Notes under the pieces: generated by a model
The model's input: only the letters and a program-made list of their open reading frames with translations
Database searches by the model: none
Told to the model about the DNA's origin: nothing
Shown: positions 46,764-58,759 of the stretch, in pieces
How the letters are laid out: each line of letters begins with the position of its first letter
How positions within the stretch are numbered: position 1 is the first letter of the stretch
Origin: Omphiscola glabra
Lineage: Eukaryota; Mollusca; Gastropoda; Lymnaeidae
Assembly: GCA_964017045.1 (NCBI GenBank)
Contig: OZ024802.1
Coordinates: 29,846,793-29,910,792 of the forward strand
Direction of reading: 5' to 3'
DNA: 64,000 bases
Program-made: the position numbers and the translations under genes

Positions 46764-48789
46764 GCAATACAGCAATTGCGGAATCTGATGATGGCCACCG
46801 TGGTGACGGTGAGTGTGGTCACCCGAGACCAGCGTGATTAATAATGTAAACAATCAAATTCAATCAATCATCTTGTTATGCTAATAATAGTATTATTGAT
46901 CATTTTTATTCGTTTGACACTTTGAGTACTTGTGTTCCGTGGGTTGACCTTTGGCCTTTAGTCGTTAGACTTTACTTTACTGCATGATAGTTCGTCTCAA
47001 CATTCGTCAATTCGTCAGGCCCCAGCCTCAACAGCAAAACTTGAGTCTAGTTCCAAGTTTCAATGATAATACATTTTAAAAATATATTTGAAGTATTTTG
47101 GTCACATCTTAGCTTCAACCCCGAAATCTATGACCATATTGTCCAACTATATCTTAATAAGTAAATTAACCCTGTTAAATGCCAAGCCATTTCAGTATAA
47201 AGTAATGCATCGCTAACCTATCTACTTTGTATGCTTAGACTAAGAAAATCAGTAGATGCCCTTGCTTTTCTTCATTGCCCACAAAATATTGGTCTAGTGT
47301 CTTTATCAACTGCAAAATAAAATCAATTTAGAAAATTCTATCATTGATTTAAAAAAATAATAAAGATGTATGTTAAAACATTTTGCCGTGTAAAATTATT
47401 TATCTTCTTTCAAATTTTTTAATGTAAATAAATGTATTATTTTGGGTGGTTTCTACAGGAATACAGTTTCTTCCTGAAGGCTGTTGAAATCGACGTAAAG
47501 GTGTCTACACAGAATATGAGTCTTGAAGTGGAGTCTTGTCTAGATGTGTCAAGTTAACCATCATGTCAAATTAACCATCATGTCAAGTTAACCATCATGT
47601 CAAGTGAACCATCAGGGTAAGTGGTATGGATGATTTTATTGTTAACTAACTATTGAACCCTGCCAGGTTTTGATTGGTTGAGTGTGCTATTAATTGGTAT
47701 ATTGTTGGGTGGTTACATTCAGCCAATATAAGGATTATCCTCTGCTTATATTTTAAGTTACAATTAAAAAGTTTCAGAAAATTATCTGTGTGATTCTTGG
47801 GATTTCAAAACGTATTTAAAATTGTTATCTGTTTAGTTATTATTTTCATTTATTAAAAATTTTATATTTCTGATCATATCATGGGATTTGAGAAAATGTT
47901 TTTTATTGAATATTTTTTTAAATTCAATAAAATAAAAATTAATTATCTATTTGGCCAAATTATTACCTCACCTTTATGGGAACAATTGTTTGTCACAAAT
48001 TATTGGGACAAAATTAAAACATTTCTTATTATTATTTGGTAGGAAGAACACCACACTAACTTCCCATTACCTTGATCAAACATTTTAACAACTTTTCAAA
48101 TACAGAAAATATTTTCAATGAACATATTTTTTTTAATATATCCTTTCTTTTTTTTTTCTAACAGCTATTCCTATGAGGCAATGGATATCTAAGTCTGAAG
48201 TGAGCTCTTGGCTGGGTCAGCTGATATCTATGTCTGAAGTGGGTTCTTGGTAATGGACAAGAATAGGTAATGTTAGGTCAGTTTTGATAATACCAAATGT
48301 TTAAAACTTGTTTTGATTTTCATTTAAACAAAATATTTAAATAGAAACTATATATATATTTTTGTTTTCTGTTTCTTTATAGAAGACAAGATTAACAACC
48401 ACAGGCAGCTACATCAACAACCACTGTTTTAGATCCAATGGATAAATTATTCTTCACCATCAGATGTAAGCTTCAATTTTTAATTCTAATTCTCTACAAT
48501 TTAAAAGAATTATATTCGTTTTAAAAATTTACTTGAACAACACTAAAAACATCATTGAAAAGATGAACATTGATTCCTGCATAATAAAAACTTAAATATT
48601 TTGACATATATTTGTGGTAAACCATGTCACATCTGTATCTTAATGTCTGGCTTCATCCCTTTTTTTCTAGGTTTGAAAACATCTGAAAAACTCCAACATG
48701 ATGTCAGCTTAACTTTAGATATTGCTGAGCTGTGTGGAATATTTTCTCAGCTTGCGTCTTGTTATTTTATGAGCACAAACCTCAAGTAA
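46764..48789 (+). other. candidate spliced transcript, five exon-like segments
   Basis: Five segments are bounded by plausible splice signals: 46764-46808 (cag before, gtgagt after), 47459-47616 (ttctacag, gtaagt), 48165-48266 (ttctaacag, gtaatg), 48383-48465 (tttatag, gtaagc) and 48671 onward (tttttctag). The first two join in phase 0, and the second reads open for 32 codons from its start (contains AVEIDVKVSTQNMSLEVE) before a TAA. The last reads KTSEKLQHDVSLTLDIAEL to a stop at 48789. The third segment has stops, so this may be a non-coding RNA or chance. No protein family recognised. Confidence 0.3.
47548..47612. repeat. 17-bp tandem repeat, 4 units
   Basis: The unit is GTCAAGTTAACCATCAT, inside the second exon-like segment. 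Confidence 0.92.
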
Positions 48790-51700
48790 ACAACCTAATA
48801 ATATATTATACAATTTATTCAATAACCCGAATTTCTTATTTTACTTATCTGGTTCAATAACTCCTGATTTGTCAGTCATTTTTGTTAGTAAAAACATTTG
48901 TGAAAAATTGAGTCTATTTGTCTTAATTGATCTGTATAAAGAAAATGCAAGATATTGTAAAAGTTAATTTTAAGACATAAAGAGGTACAAAATAATATAA
49001 TATATTACATTGTTTATGGTGTAAAATACATACACTTAGAAATGTCATACTTTCATGAAATTAACCTACTTCAACATAAGTGATTTTGAGAAAATACTCC
49101 TCTCATGTAAGGGTAGTGGAAATAAATTATCAGTTTACATGTAAAATGTAAAACAGTTATTTATAATCTACTTAAATTTAACAAATGTATACAGGGAGCC
49201 AAGGCTGGCTTTGATTTATAGATGTGAGAGAGGTTTTAATTTTATTTTATCCGCTATAATTGGGATTTAGAACAATTGCCATTCACAAATGAAAGATTTT
49301 TCAAATGTTTCTCTTGAATGATTGACATGAATGATATAATAAAATAATTATATTACTAATCAATTTGTTTTGGTTGTTTTTATTTCCTATGTTCTCAATT
49401 GTTGTGGTATATTGGATGTTTTAACAATCAAAACTTTGTCCGCCTAATGGAAAAATAAGGCTTGGACTTTTGTCATTCATTTTATTAACTGTTTTATGTG
49501 GTACGTATTTACATTTTAAATTATTTTATTTTGGACTCTAGGTTTATATGCATTCAATAACTTTACACTCTTCATTCATCAATAAATCAAAGTATTGGGT
49601 TGAAGACTAAATTAAGAGAAAAAAAACAAATAGAAAGGAACATTTGTATATTATATAAATATATATATAATTAATGTTATATAGATGCATGCTAAGATAA
49701 TAATGAGCAGTAGTTCTCCTCCAATATTTTATGAAGTTTAAAGTCATTGCTAATAAATGTTTATTGTAAGACATAATGCACTTGATAAAAATTGGTTTTT
49801 GGTGACCTTTTGCATTACTTTATTCATGTAAAATGTTCTAATGCAGTAAGGAGTGTGTGATGCTCATTCCTGCTGCTAAGTCAAGCTGTGAAAATTAACA
49901 TCTTGTTTGATATCAGGGATAAGGAAATAAACCTTGACAAACAACATAAACTAACTGTTTACCTTTGGAAGATTAGTAATAAATACAGTTGAGCAACTAA
50001 TATTAGTTATCATTGAGCACATGAGAGCAATATCAAGCCAATTTTTGTACAAGTGCCTTAATGAATTTCCTTTAAGTATTAATAAATTCTTAAAATAAAT
50101 ATTATGATGTAAGGAAATTTTTCTTTTTTTAAAATGATTCTAGATACAATTTTTACTGTTGTCTAAAGTTTAAACTATTAATTCATTAAATACAAAATAT
50201 CAGCTTGTAGAATACAAACTAAAATTTAATTGCCATAAATTGTTCCGAATTTATATAGTCATTTTTAAAGGACTTAATTAAATTAAAATTGTCGTTAATT
50301 TGAAACCTTAAGCATATATTTAAATCGAGATTCATTTAAAACCTATAAATTCATATTTATGCTTTATTTAAAAAGTATTGTCAAAGAGAGATAACCAAGA
50401 AAAAAAGAATAGTTGAAGTAAATATATTGCGGTCTAAGGGAAATAACCTAGCACAGAAAAATTTAACTTAAAAAAATAAGACGCACAAATTAAATGGGAC
50501 ATAACTCTTTTAGTCTTAAAGTTTTAAACAATTACACGATTGTCTCCCATTGACCGTAAGGATGAGTTCTTAAGACATTTTTAAAAAAATTACGATAGTG
50601 CCCATTTAGCGTTACAATTGAAAAAGGTGATTTCCTTCTGTCATTTTCGGACACTTAAAATGAAATGATAAATCTTTCTTATCACTAAATTGTATTACTT
50701 ATTTGCAAAATATCCCAGTAAATTTTCGTTTTAACCTATTTATGCTTAAAAGCCGTTTCAGCTGTTGTGAGCCAGACGAGGCTCTTGTTATGAAACCTTT
50801 TCGTTCTACGTTAATTGCTTTTTTGGATGTCACAGCATTGCAACTGTGATGTTAACAACCAGGGGAAATAAAAAAGGCATGGAAAAAGAAAGATAACACA
50901 ACCATATATTTAATTAACTTTATATGCATATATATTACAGCAGCTTTTGCTATTAACATATTATGTGTATATTATAATGACAACATACATGTAAACTAAT
51001 GAAAAATATATAATACCACACAAATATGCTATCGTATAATTTGTTATCAGCAATTCAAGTTGGTATGTTGTAAATTTACAAACACCTATCAATCGTGTCT
51101 ACCTCTAAACATAACTTCAATGATCCTGGGGGTTGGTGGGTCGGGGAGGTAAGTATGAGGATGGCAAAAAAAAGCCTGGCCCGAATCCCATCACACCTTA
51201 AAAAAACGCACAACTGCGACATGGGGGGAAGAAGATCCCCCATAGCAAGACAACAACTGAAGAAACCGAACAGAGAAGGCAAATAGAAAAATGCACCACA
51301 AAAGGGGAGACAACCCAAATCACCGAACAAAGGGAGGCAACCCACCCCAAAACAAAGGGATGCAACCCCACCCCAAAAAAAAAAAATAAAAGGAAAAAGA
51401 AGACACCAGCAAAGCAAAATTGTAGCCCCTCAAATAAAATTTATTTTCCATTTTACTTTACAATTCAAAAACACATCAAAAGGCACAAAACAACCCCACG
51501 TTCCCCTCACCCACCCAGCGACAAGACCAGCCCACCCAGCATTGGCCCCAAATCAATTAGCAATGAACACAAACCCACAAGTCCAAGGCAATGTCTGCTG
51601 GAAAACCATGGTCCGCCTGAAGAAACCAAAAATACATTTCATAAATAAAGGAACAATTAAAATATATCAAATAAAATAAGCCGAGATGAGATGAGAAAGT

Positions 51701-52325
51701 GAACACAACACAGAAAATAGAGTGCGATCAGAGGCATGCACTAGTGGCATTGATGGTGTTGCTCCTCCACCACTGGCCACAATCATAAAAATAAACAAAA
51801 AAATGTGTACAGGTACTCCTTACTCCTTACATGCTAACATAGTAACTTGGTAAATGCACATGCAATCTTAATTGCCACATTACTGATGTTCATTCATCTA
51901 ATAGAAAAATACTAAAACATCAGTTGCAAAATATACATATTTGGAAATATCCTTCTACTTATCCATCAAATTTATGATAAATGTATTGAATAGCAATACA
52001 AGCGTTAAAGATAAAATGTATTTATTTTTTTCTAAACATTTTAAAACAACAGGCAATATTTTTCTACACTCATAAACATATTAAATCATGTAAACTATAT
52101 TTTTCTGCACATAAAAATATGTCATAAAAGCTATTTTTTATATAACATCACTTTAACAAATAATAGAAAACAATATAAAATACTTTTAAAAATTGCATTT
52201 GCATGAATAAATACATTCAACCCTTTTTTTCCTGTCAAACCAAACAAGCGTTAAGTTTAATTCACAACCAGGTGTGTTAACAGGAAGTAAAAAATGTGAA
52301 CAGATTCCTGGGAATGCCAACAACA
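48790..52325. other. AT-rich, repeat-poor spacer
   Basis: The longest stretch in the window without minisatellites. Words like gggacataactc and aagggaaataacc (50430-50510) resemble a dispersed 'gggagataac' word that I recall from gastropod DNA. 51100-51420 is purine-rich with overlapping frames on both strands and no recognisable protein. Confidence 0.4.
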
Positions 52326-52334
52326 GCTTTGTAG

Positions 52335-52785
52335 TGGACAACATAATGCAAGTGGACAACACAATTCAAATGGACAACACAATACAAGAGGACAACACAA
52401 GGCAAGTGGACAACACAATGCAAGTGGACAACACAATTCAAGTGGACAACACAATGCAAGTGGATAACACAATGCAAGAGGACAACACAATGCAAGAGGA
52501 CAACACAATGCAAGAGGACAACACAATACAAGTGGACAACACAATACAAGTGGACAACACAATACAAGTGGACAACACAATACAAGTGGACAACACAATG
52601 CAAGAGGACAACACAATACAAGTGGACAACACAATGCAAGAGGACAACACAATGCAAGTGGACAACACAATACAAGTGGACAACACAATACAAGAGGACA
52701 ACACAATACAAGTGGACAACACAAGGCAAGAGGACAACACAATACAAGTGGACAACACAATGCAAGTGGACAACACAATACAAGT
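52335..52785. repeat. 18-bp minisatellite, about 25 units
   Basis: The unit is GACAACACAATACAAGTG, with ATG/ATA/ATT and GTG/GAG variants. It keeps a 182-codon + frame and 173-, 172- and 119-codon minus frames open, all hexapeptide repeats. No coding support. Confidence 0.97.
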
Positions 52786-52929
52786 GTCCACCCACACCCC
52801 TATACTGTTGGGGAGTTCATGAAAAGTTTGAATTTATTTTAAATATGATTTTATATGTTTGTTTTGTTTGCCTTGGTTTTATCTAATATTTAAAACACAG
52901 TTTATAATTATAGGATGTGTTTTTACCAC

Positions 52930-53830
52930 CATACCGGGTTTAAAGTCAAAACCAGGAAAAAACAGGCCATGACAAATAAAAACACAATCACTGAACAATA
53001 GCCACTCAATGATGTTACAGAGTGTAAGTATCTAGGAAGTGAGATCACAAAAGGTGGCAATTGTGACAGTTACAATGTCTTGATGTTACAGAGTGTAAGT
53101 ATCTAGGAAGTGAGATCACAAAAGGTGGCAATTGTGACAGTTACAATGTCTTGATGTTACAGAGTGTAAGTATCTAGGAAGTGAGATCACAAAAGGTGGC
53201 AATTGTGACGGTAACAATGTCTTGATGTTACAGATTGTAAGTATCTAGGAAGTGAGATCACAAAATGTGGCAATTGTGACAGTAACAATGTCTTGATGTT
53301 ACAGAGTGTAAGTACTTAGGAAGTGAGATCACAAAAGGTGGCAATTGTGATGGTAACAATGTCTTGATGTTACAGATTGTAAGTATCTAGGAAGTGAGAT
53401 CACAAAATGTGGCAATTGTGACAGTAAGAATGTCTTGATCATGCTCTAAACTGGAAGGCTACTATCACATTAAAATGAAAGCTAGAATTTATCAAGACCA
53501 AATGTCTACAAATTTCCCATCTGACCAAAGTTGATGCAATGAAGAACTGAAATGCCAATCAGGAGAAACAACCCCTGTGGTAAAAGAAAAAACATGAATT
53601 AATAGCAGATAATTATCGGAGACCACTTGGATATATCTGTAGAATACCACCAAACTCACTTTCCAGGAATGCGCTAAGATGGACAGAACATGGAACACAA
53701 AACTATTAAAGACCCAAAAAGAGCTGGTACATGAAACATGATCATGTATTAAGCTTCTAGGAGGCAGTCAATCGACAATAGCAGCATTCTTTGACCAGAG
53801 AAAGATTCTCATTCAAGTCAGTAAAGAAAT
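52930..53830 (+). pseudogene. decayed non-LTR retrotransposon with internal tandem expansion
   Basis: Before the repeats the frame reads GLKSKPGKNRP, like the RT region before the YLG motif. The tandem block encodes YLGSEITKGGNCDS, the conserved YLGS-I-T-G-C motif of LINE reverse transcriptases. After it, ARIYQD is followed, from 53620, by RPLGYICRIPPNSLSRNALR, W-T-E-H-G, a stop, then RPKKSW. This matches the order GH-RMP, AL-W-P-G-R-GRPK-TW in RTE/Jockey-like LINE C-termini. Stops and deletions show that it is dead. Confidence 0.85.
53011..53436. repeat. 71-bp tandem repeat built from a LINE RT segment, 6 units
   Basis: Units start at 53011, 53082, 53153 and then every 71 bp (gatgttacagagtgtaagta ... 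tgtctt). Since 71 is not a multiple of three, reading frame is lost at each junction. Units 4 and 6 share 'agattgtaag' and 'aaaatgtggc', pointing to a later two-unit duplication. Confidence 0.95.
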
Positions 53831-53837
53831 CTTATGA

Positions 53838-55137
53838 CAATGGCAGACGGGGTAGATTGTACAGACTGCATACGTGATAGACGGGGTAGATTGTACAGAC
53901 TGCATACGTGATAGACGGGGTAGATTGTACAGACTGCATACGTGATAGACGGGGTAGATTGTACAGACTGCATACGTGATAGACGGGGTAGATTGTACAG
54001 ACTGCATATGTGATGGACGGGGTAGATTGTACAGACTGCATACGTGATAGACGGGGTAGATTGTACAGACTGCATACGTGATAGACGGGGTAGATTGTAC
54101 AGACTGCATATGTGATAGACGGGGTAGATTGTACAGACTGCATATGTGATAGACGGAGTAGATTGTACAGACTGCATATGTGATAGACGGGGTAGATTGT
54201 ACAGACTGCATATGTGATAGACGGGGTAGATTGTATAGACTGCATATGTGATAGACGGGGTAGATTGTACAGACTGCATATGTGATAGACGGGGTAGATT
54301 GTACAGACTGCATATGTGATAGACGGGGTAGATTGTACAGACTGCATACGTGATAGACGGGGTAGATTGTACAGACTGCATATGTGATAGACGGGGTAGA
54401 TTGTACAGACTGCATACGTGATAGACGGGGTAGATTGTACAGACTGCATATGTGATAGACGGGGTAGATTGTATAGACTGCATATGTGATAGACGGGGTA
54501 GATTGTATAGACTGCATACGTGATAGACGGGGTAGATTGTATAGACTGCATACGTGATAGACGGGGTAGATTGTACAGACTGCATATGTGATAGACGGGG
54601 TAGATTGTACAGACTGCATATGTGATAGACGGGGTAGATTGTATAGACTGCATACGTGATAGACGGGGTAGATTGTACAGACTGCATACGTGATAGACGG
54701 GGTAGATTGTACAGACTGCATATGTGATAGACGGGGTAGATTGTACAGACTGCATACGTGATAGACGGGGTAGATTGTATAGACTGCATATGTGATAGAC
54801 GGGGTAGATTGTACAGACTGCATATGTGATAGAAGGAGTAGATTGTACAGACTGCATATGTGATAGACGGGGTAGATTGTACAGACTGCATATGTGATAG
54901 ACGGGGTAGATTGTACAGACTGCATATGTGATAGACGGGGTAGATTGTACAGACTGCATACGTGATAGACGGGGTAGATTGTACAGACTGCATATGTGAT
55001 AGACGGGGTAGATTGTACAGACTGCATACGTGATAGACGGGGTAGATTGTACAGACTGCATATGTGATAGACGGGGTAGATTGTACAGACTGCATATGTG
55101 ATAGACGGGGTAGATTGTACAGACTGCATATGTGATG
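53838..55137. repeat. 34-bp minisatellite, about 38 units, very homogeneous
   Basis: The unit is GTGATAGACGGGGTAGATTG followed by TACAGACTGCATAC. Almost all variation is at two C/T positions: catacgtg versus catatgtg, and gtacagac versus gtatagac. The three overlapping minus-strand frames of about 440 codons read the same sequence in three registers (34 is not a multiple of three) and are artefacts. Confidence 0.98.
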
Positions 55138-55178
55138 TGATATACAGTCAAGACAATTTATTACATCAATAATTATTG

Positions 55179-55375
55179 TGGCGGTTCTCAACCTTTTTAC
55201 TGCAGCAACCCCTTGATAGCATTAGCAAAGTAGGTGCAGCCCAAAAGTCATTATTCAATTTAAAATGAAATGTGTTACATATAATATAAGATAAATATTT
55301 TTTTTAAATTTTGAATGCTCAATTTCTGATATTTTGTTACACAGGGAGTCCTGGCCCACAGGTTGAAAACCGCTG
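55179..55375 (-). mobile_element. diverged hAT non-autonomous element, SPIN-related ends
   Basis: Begins TGGCGGTTCTCAACC and ends GGTTGAAAACCGCTG. Flanks aattattg (55171-55178) and aattagtg (55376-55383) differ at one base. The interior is AT-rich and lacks the canonical SPIN body words, so it is an older or distinct subfamily. Confidence 0.85.
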
Positions 55376-55453
55376 AATTAGTGTAATAATTAAACTTAAA
55401 TATATATATATCATTGTCAAATGTAATGAATGCAATTATTTGATTTCAATCAG

Positions 55454-55581
55454 CTGCTAATCTTGACTCCAAGATGTACTTGGTCCCTCACACTCCAGTG
55501 ATCATGTACCTGGTCCCTCACACTCCAACAAGCCCTTCCAATGCTCATGTCTTTGGTCTTTCTGATTTAGACATTCTGCAG
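55454..55581 (+). CDS. candidate internal coding exon, 42 codons
   Basis: Bounded by a pyrimidine-leading acceptor (tgatttcaatcag) and a donor (ctgcag then gtaaaa). One frame is open across all 128 bp (contains SKMYLVPHTP, MYLVPHTPTSP and HVFGLSDLDILQ) and ends in phase 0. It holds an internal near-duplicate of 27 bp encoding MYLVPHTP twice. No family recognised. It could be chance: one of three frames open over 128 bp is not rare, but the paired splice sites strengthen it. Confidence 0.35.
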
Positions 55582-55700
55582 GTAAAAAATACACAATACA
55601 TTTTAGAACAGAGGATGCCATGCAGTAACATGTGTTTAGTCTGTTTATAACTTAATTTTTATTTTTTATTTTACTATTATGGAATTCTATAAGCAGCAAA
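55582..55700. other. AT-rich spacer
   Basis: Nothing recognised. Confidence 0.35.
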
Positions 55701-55707
55701 GTATGTC

Positions 55708-55813
55708 TTATATGGTAAACAATGTTATATGGTAAACAATGTTATATGGTAAACAATGTTATATGGTAAACAATGTTATATGGTAAACAATGTTATATGG
55801 TAAACAATGTTAT
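55708..55813. repeat. 17-bp tandem repeat, about 6 units
   Basis: The unit is TTATATGGTAAACAATG, all copies identical. Confidence 0.95.
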
Positions 55814-56009
55814 ATTGAAGCTTACATGAAAATTTTTTGGATAGAACATTAACCGTTTAACTTTTCTTTATTTTATTGTTACTCTGGAAATTTAATTTTT
55901 TTTAAAGTGTAAAAAAAAGCATTTTAAGTTAAAAAGTGTATATTCACTTTAAACTCTGAAAGATTAAACCAGCAGCTGGTGAGTTGTTTTATCTCTTGAT
56001 AGCAATGGT

Positions 56010-56098
56010 TGGTGCTGGTTGTTCAATTCTTGGATCTTACAGTTGCTGGTGCTGGTTGTTCAATTCTTGGATCTTACAGTTGCTGGTGCTGGGTCATC
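56010..56098. repeat. 37-bp tandem repeat, 2-3 units
   Basis: The unit contains gttgctggtgctggttgttc, then aattcttggatcttaca. Confidence 0.92.
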
Positions 56099-56565
56099 CA
56101 ATTTGGGTAGCTATCGTAGTTGATTCTATAGTTGAATCTGGAAATCAATTTAAATTTAAAACCAATGAAACTTTCATGATATTAATAAAGGTTTAAAAAA
56201 CAGCATAAAATATCTATAACATTCTCTATTGAAATATGTTTAAAATGTAAGATGAACTAACATGGTACATTCTTGTCCATGGTCAAGATAAGAGTTTTCT
56301 TGAGACAAGATTCCACCTTCACATATGTAAGCCATCTATAAATATACTTGACTTGTAAGCATCACTTCTTCTTGTATTAACCATTAGAAGAAAAAAAATG
56401 TATATCCTTGAAAAATATATTTTTTTACAAGAATTTATACATTTCAAAAGCTGTTAAAATATTTGCAGTTAGGGCACTGTGCTCCCTCCAACATAATTTT
56501 TCAAAGTTTAGTCCCAAAAAGTTGTGCAATGAAATGGACGGATTTTTTCCATATAGGTGAGTTAA
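56099..56565. other. AT-rich spacer
   Basis: No gene or repeat family recognised. Confidence 0.35.
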
Positions 56566-56567
56566 TG

Positions 56568-57990
56568 ATCTGGCCAAAGAGACAGGAGTTTCCCCATTAA
56601 GCTGACCACCATAAAGTTTGAAAAAAATGCTTTGGCCAAAGAGACAGGAGTTTCCCCATTAAGCTGACCACCATAAAGTTTGAAAAAAATGCTTTGGCCA
56701 AAGAGATAGGAGTTTCCCCATTAAGCTGACCACCATAAAGTTTGAAAAAAATGCTTTGGCCAAAGAGACAGGAGTTTCCCCATTAAGCTGACCACCATAA
56801 AGTTTGAAAAAATGCTTTGGCCAAAGAGACAGGAGTTTCCCCATTAAGCTGACCACCATAAAGTTTGAAAAAATGCTTTGGCCAAAGAGACAGGAGTTTC
56901 CCCATTAAGCTGACCACCATAAAGTTTGAAAAAATGCTTTGGCCAAAGAGACAGGAGTTTCCCCATTAAGCTGACCACCATAAAGTTTGAAAATATGCTT
57001 TGGCCAAAGAGACAGGAGTTTCCCCATTAAGCTGACCACCATAAAGTTTGAAAATATGCTTTGGCCAAAGAGACAGGAGTTTCCCCATTAAGCTGACCAC
57101 CATAAAGTTTGAAAAAATGCTTTGGCCAAAGAGACAGGAGTTTCCCCATTAAGCTGACCACCATAAAGTTTGAAAAAATGCTTTGGCCAAAGAGACAGGA
57201 GTTTCCCCATTAAGCTGACCACCATAAAGTTTGAAAAAATGCTTTGGCCAAAGAGACAGGAGTTTCCCCATTAAGCTGACCACCATAAAGTTTGAAAAAA
57301 TGCTTTGGCCAAAGAGACAGGAGTTTCCCCATTAAGCTGACCACCATAAAGTTTGAAAATATGCTTTGGCCAAAGAGACAGGAGTTTCCCCATTAAGCTG
57401 ACCACCATAAAGTTTGAAAAAATGCTTTGGCCAAAGAGACAGGAGTTTCCCCATTAAGCTGACCACCATAAAGTTTGAAAAAATGCTTTGGCCAAAGAGA
57501 CAGGAGTTTCCCCATTAAGCTGACCACCATAAAGTTTGAAAAAAATGCTTTGGCCAAAGAGACAGGAGTTTCCCCATTAAGCTGACCACCATAAAGTTTG
57601 AAAAAATGCTTTGGCCAAAGAGACAGGAGTTTCCCCATTAAGCTGACCACCATAAAGTTTGAAAAAATGCTTTGGCCAAAGAGACAGGAGTTTCCCCATT
57701 AAGCTGACCACCATAAAGTTTGAAAAAAATGCTTTGGCCAAAGAGACAGGAGTTTCCCCATTAAGCTGACCACCATAAAGTTTGAAAAATATGCTTTGGC
57801 CAAAGAGACAGGAGTTTCCCCATTAAGCTGACCACCATAAAGTTTGAAAAAATGCTTTGGCCAAAGAGACAGGAGTTTCCCCATTAAGCTGACCACCATA
57901 AAGTTTGAAAAAATGCTTTGGCCAAAGAGACAGGAGTTTCCCCATTAAGCTGACCACCATAAAGTTTGAAAAAATGCTTTGGCCAAAGAG
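56568..57990. repeat. 61-bp minisatellite, about 23 units, nearly identical
   Basis: The unit contains ATGCTTTGGCCAAAGAGACA, GGAGTTTCCCCATTAAGCTG and ACCACCATAAAGTTTGAAAA. Differences are nearly confined to the A-tract before ATGC (5-7 A, or AAATATGC) and one C-to-T at about 56707. Each unit holds the 10-bp palindrome CTTTGGCCAAAG. Minus-strand frames (66-86 codons) arise where A-tract length restores frame. Confidence 0.98.
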
Positions 57991-58757
57991 GTCATTGAAT
58001 TCTTATTTTTATTTTATTTTAGTAATAAAAATATTCATGGAACAAACCTTTTGAAACAAATGATCAAAATGTAAAATGTCCAAAGAACAAAAGCTTCATG
58101 TATGACCAACAAATAATAATTTTAAATAAGTTTTAAAATGCCCAAAAAGTTACCAATTAATTTTCCCAAAATTTGTTAATGTGTCAAATTAAATCAAGAA
58201 AGATTTTTTTTTTAAAAACCTTGGCAAATACAATCCCTCCATGCCATATGTATAAATAAGGAGCTAAAGTAGATACGTAATGCTAATTCAATAACTTGAC
58301 AAAATTTAATTTCCCAAAAAAAAGTGCACCAAAAAAGGCAAATTTGTGTTTAGTATACAATAGTCAACTTCAGATATTATAATTAAAAGGTTATTCTCTT
58401 AATAAGCTTAATTTTTATAGTGATTATTGCAATTCATTCATTTTTATTTTTAATAAAAATTTAAATAACAATGCCTTAGCTTAATTTATATTCTTTCTTT
58501 TATTTTTATTTTAAAATAACATTTACATTTTAAAATTGAGTTATGCCCTATTTCTTATTCAGGAAAGCAAATTAGGCAAAAATGCATCAATTCAATTTTC
58601 TTATATCCGTAGTCATGAAATGTCAATACTAACTTGAAAAGAAAAAGTATGGCACTTATTAAGTTTTTTATTTGTTAAATGAAAATTGAAATTAAAATTG
58701 AACAACATTTAATGAAAAATAATATACTGATAGATATTATGAATGATAAGAAATAAA
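57991..58757. other. AT-rich spacer
   Basis: No coding frame or repeat recognised. Confidence 0.4.
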
Positions 58758-58759
58758 TA

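Noticed and set aside
51076..51417. 113-codon hydrophobic minus frame (possible membrane protein)
   Set aside because: Lies over a purine-rich low-complexity stretch that reads as F/L/C-rich by composition, with a competing + frame and no recognisable family.
52257..52822. 182-codon + frame (DNTMQ repeats) and leucine/cysteine-rich minus frames
   Set aside because: 18-bp repeat translation; four competing frames over the same DNA.
53813..55191. Three overlapping minus-strand frames of about 440-457 codons
   Set aside because: Produced by the 34-bp stop-free unit; equal openness in three registers argues against coding.
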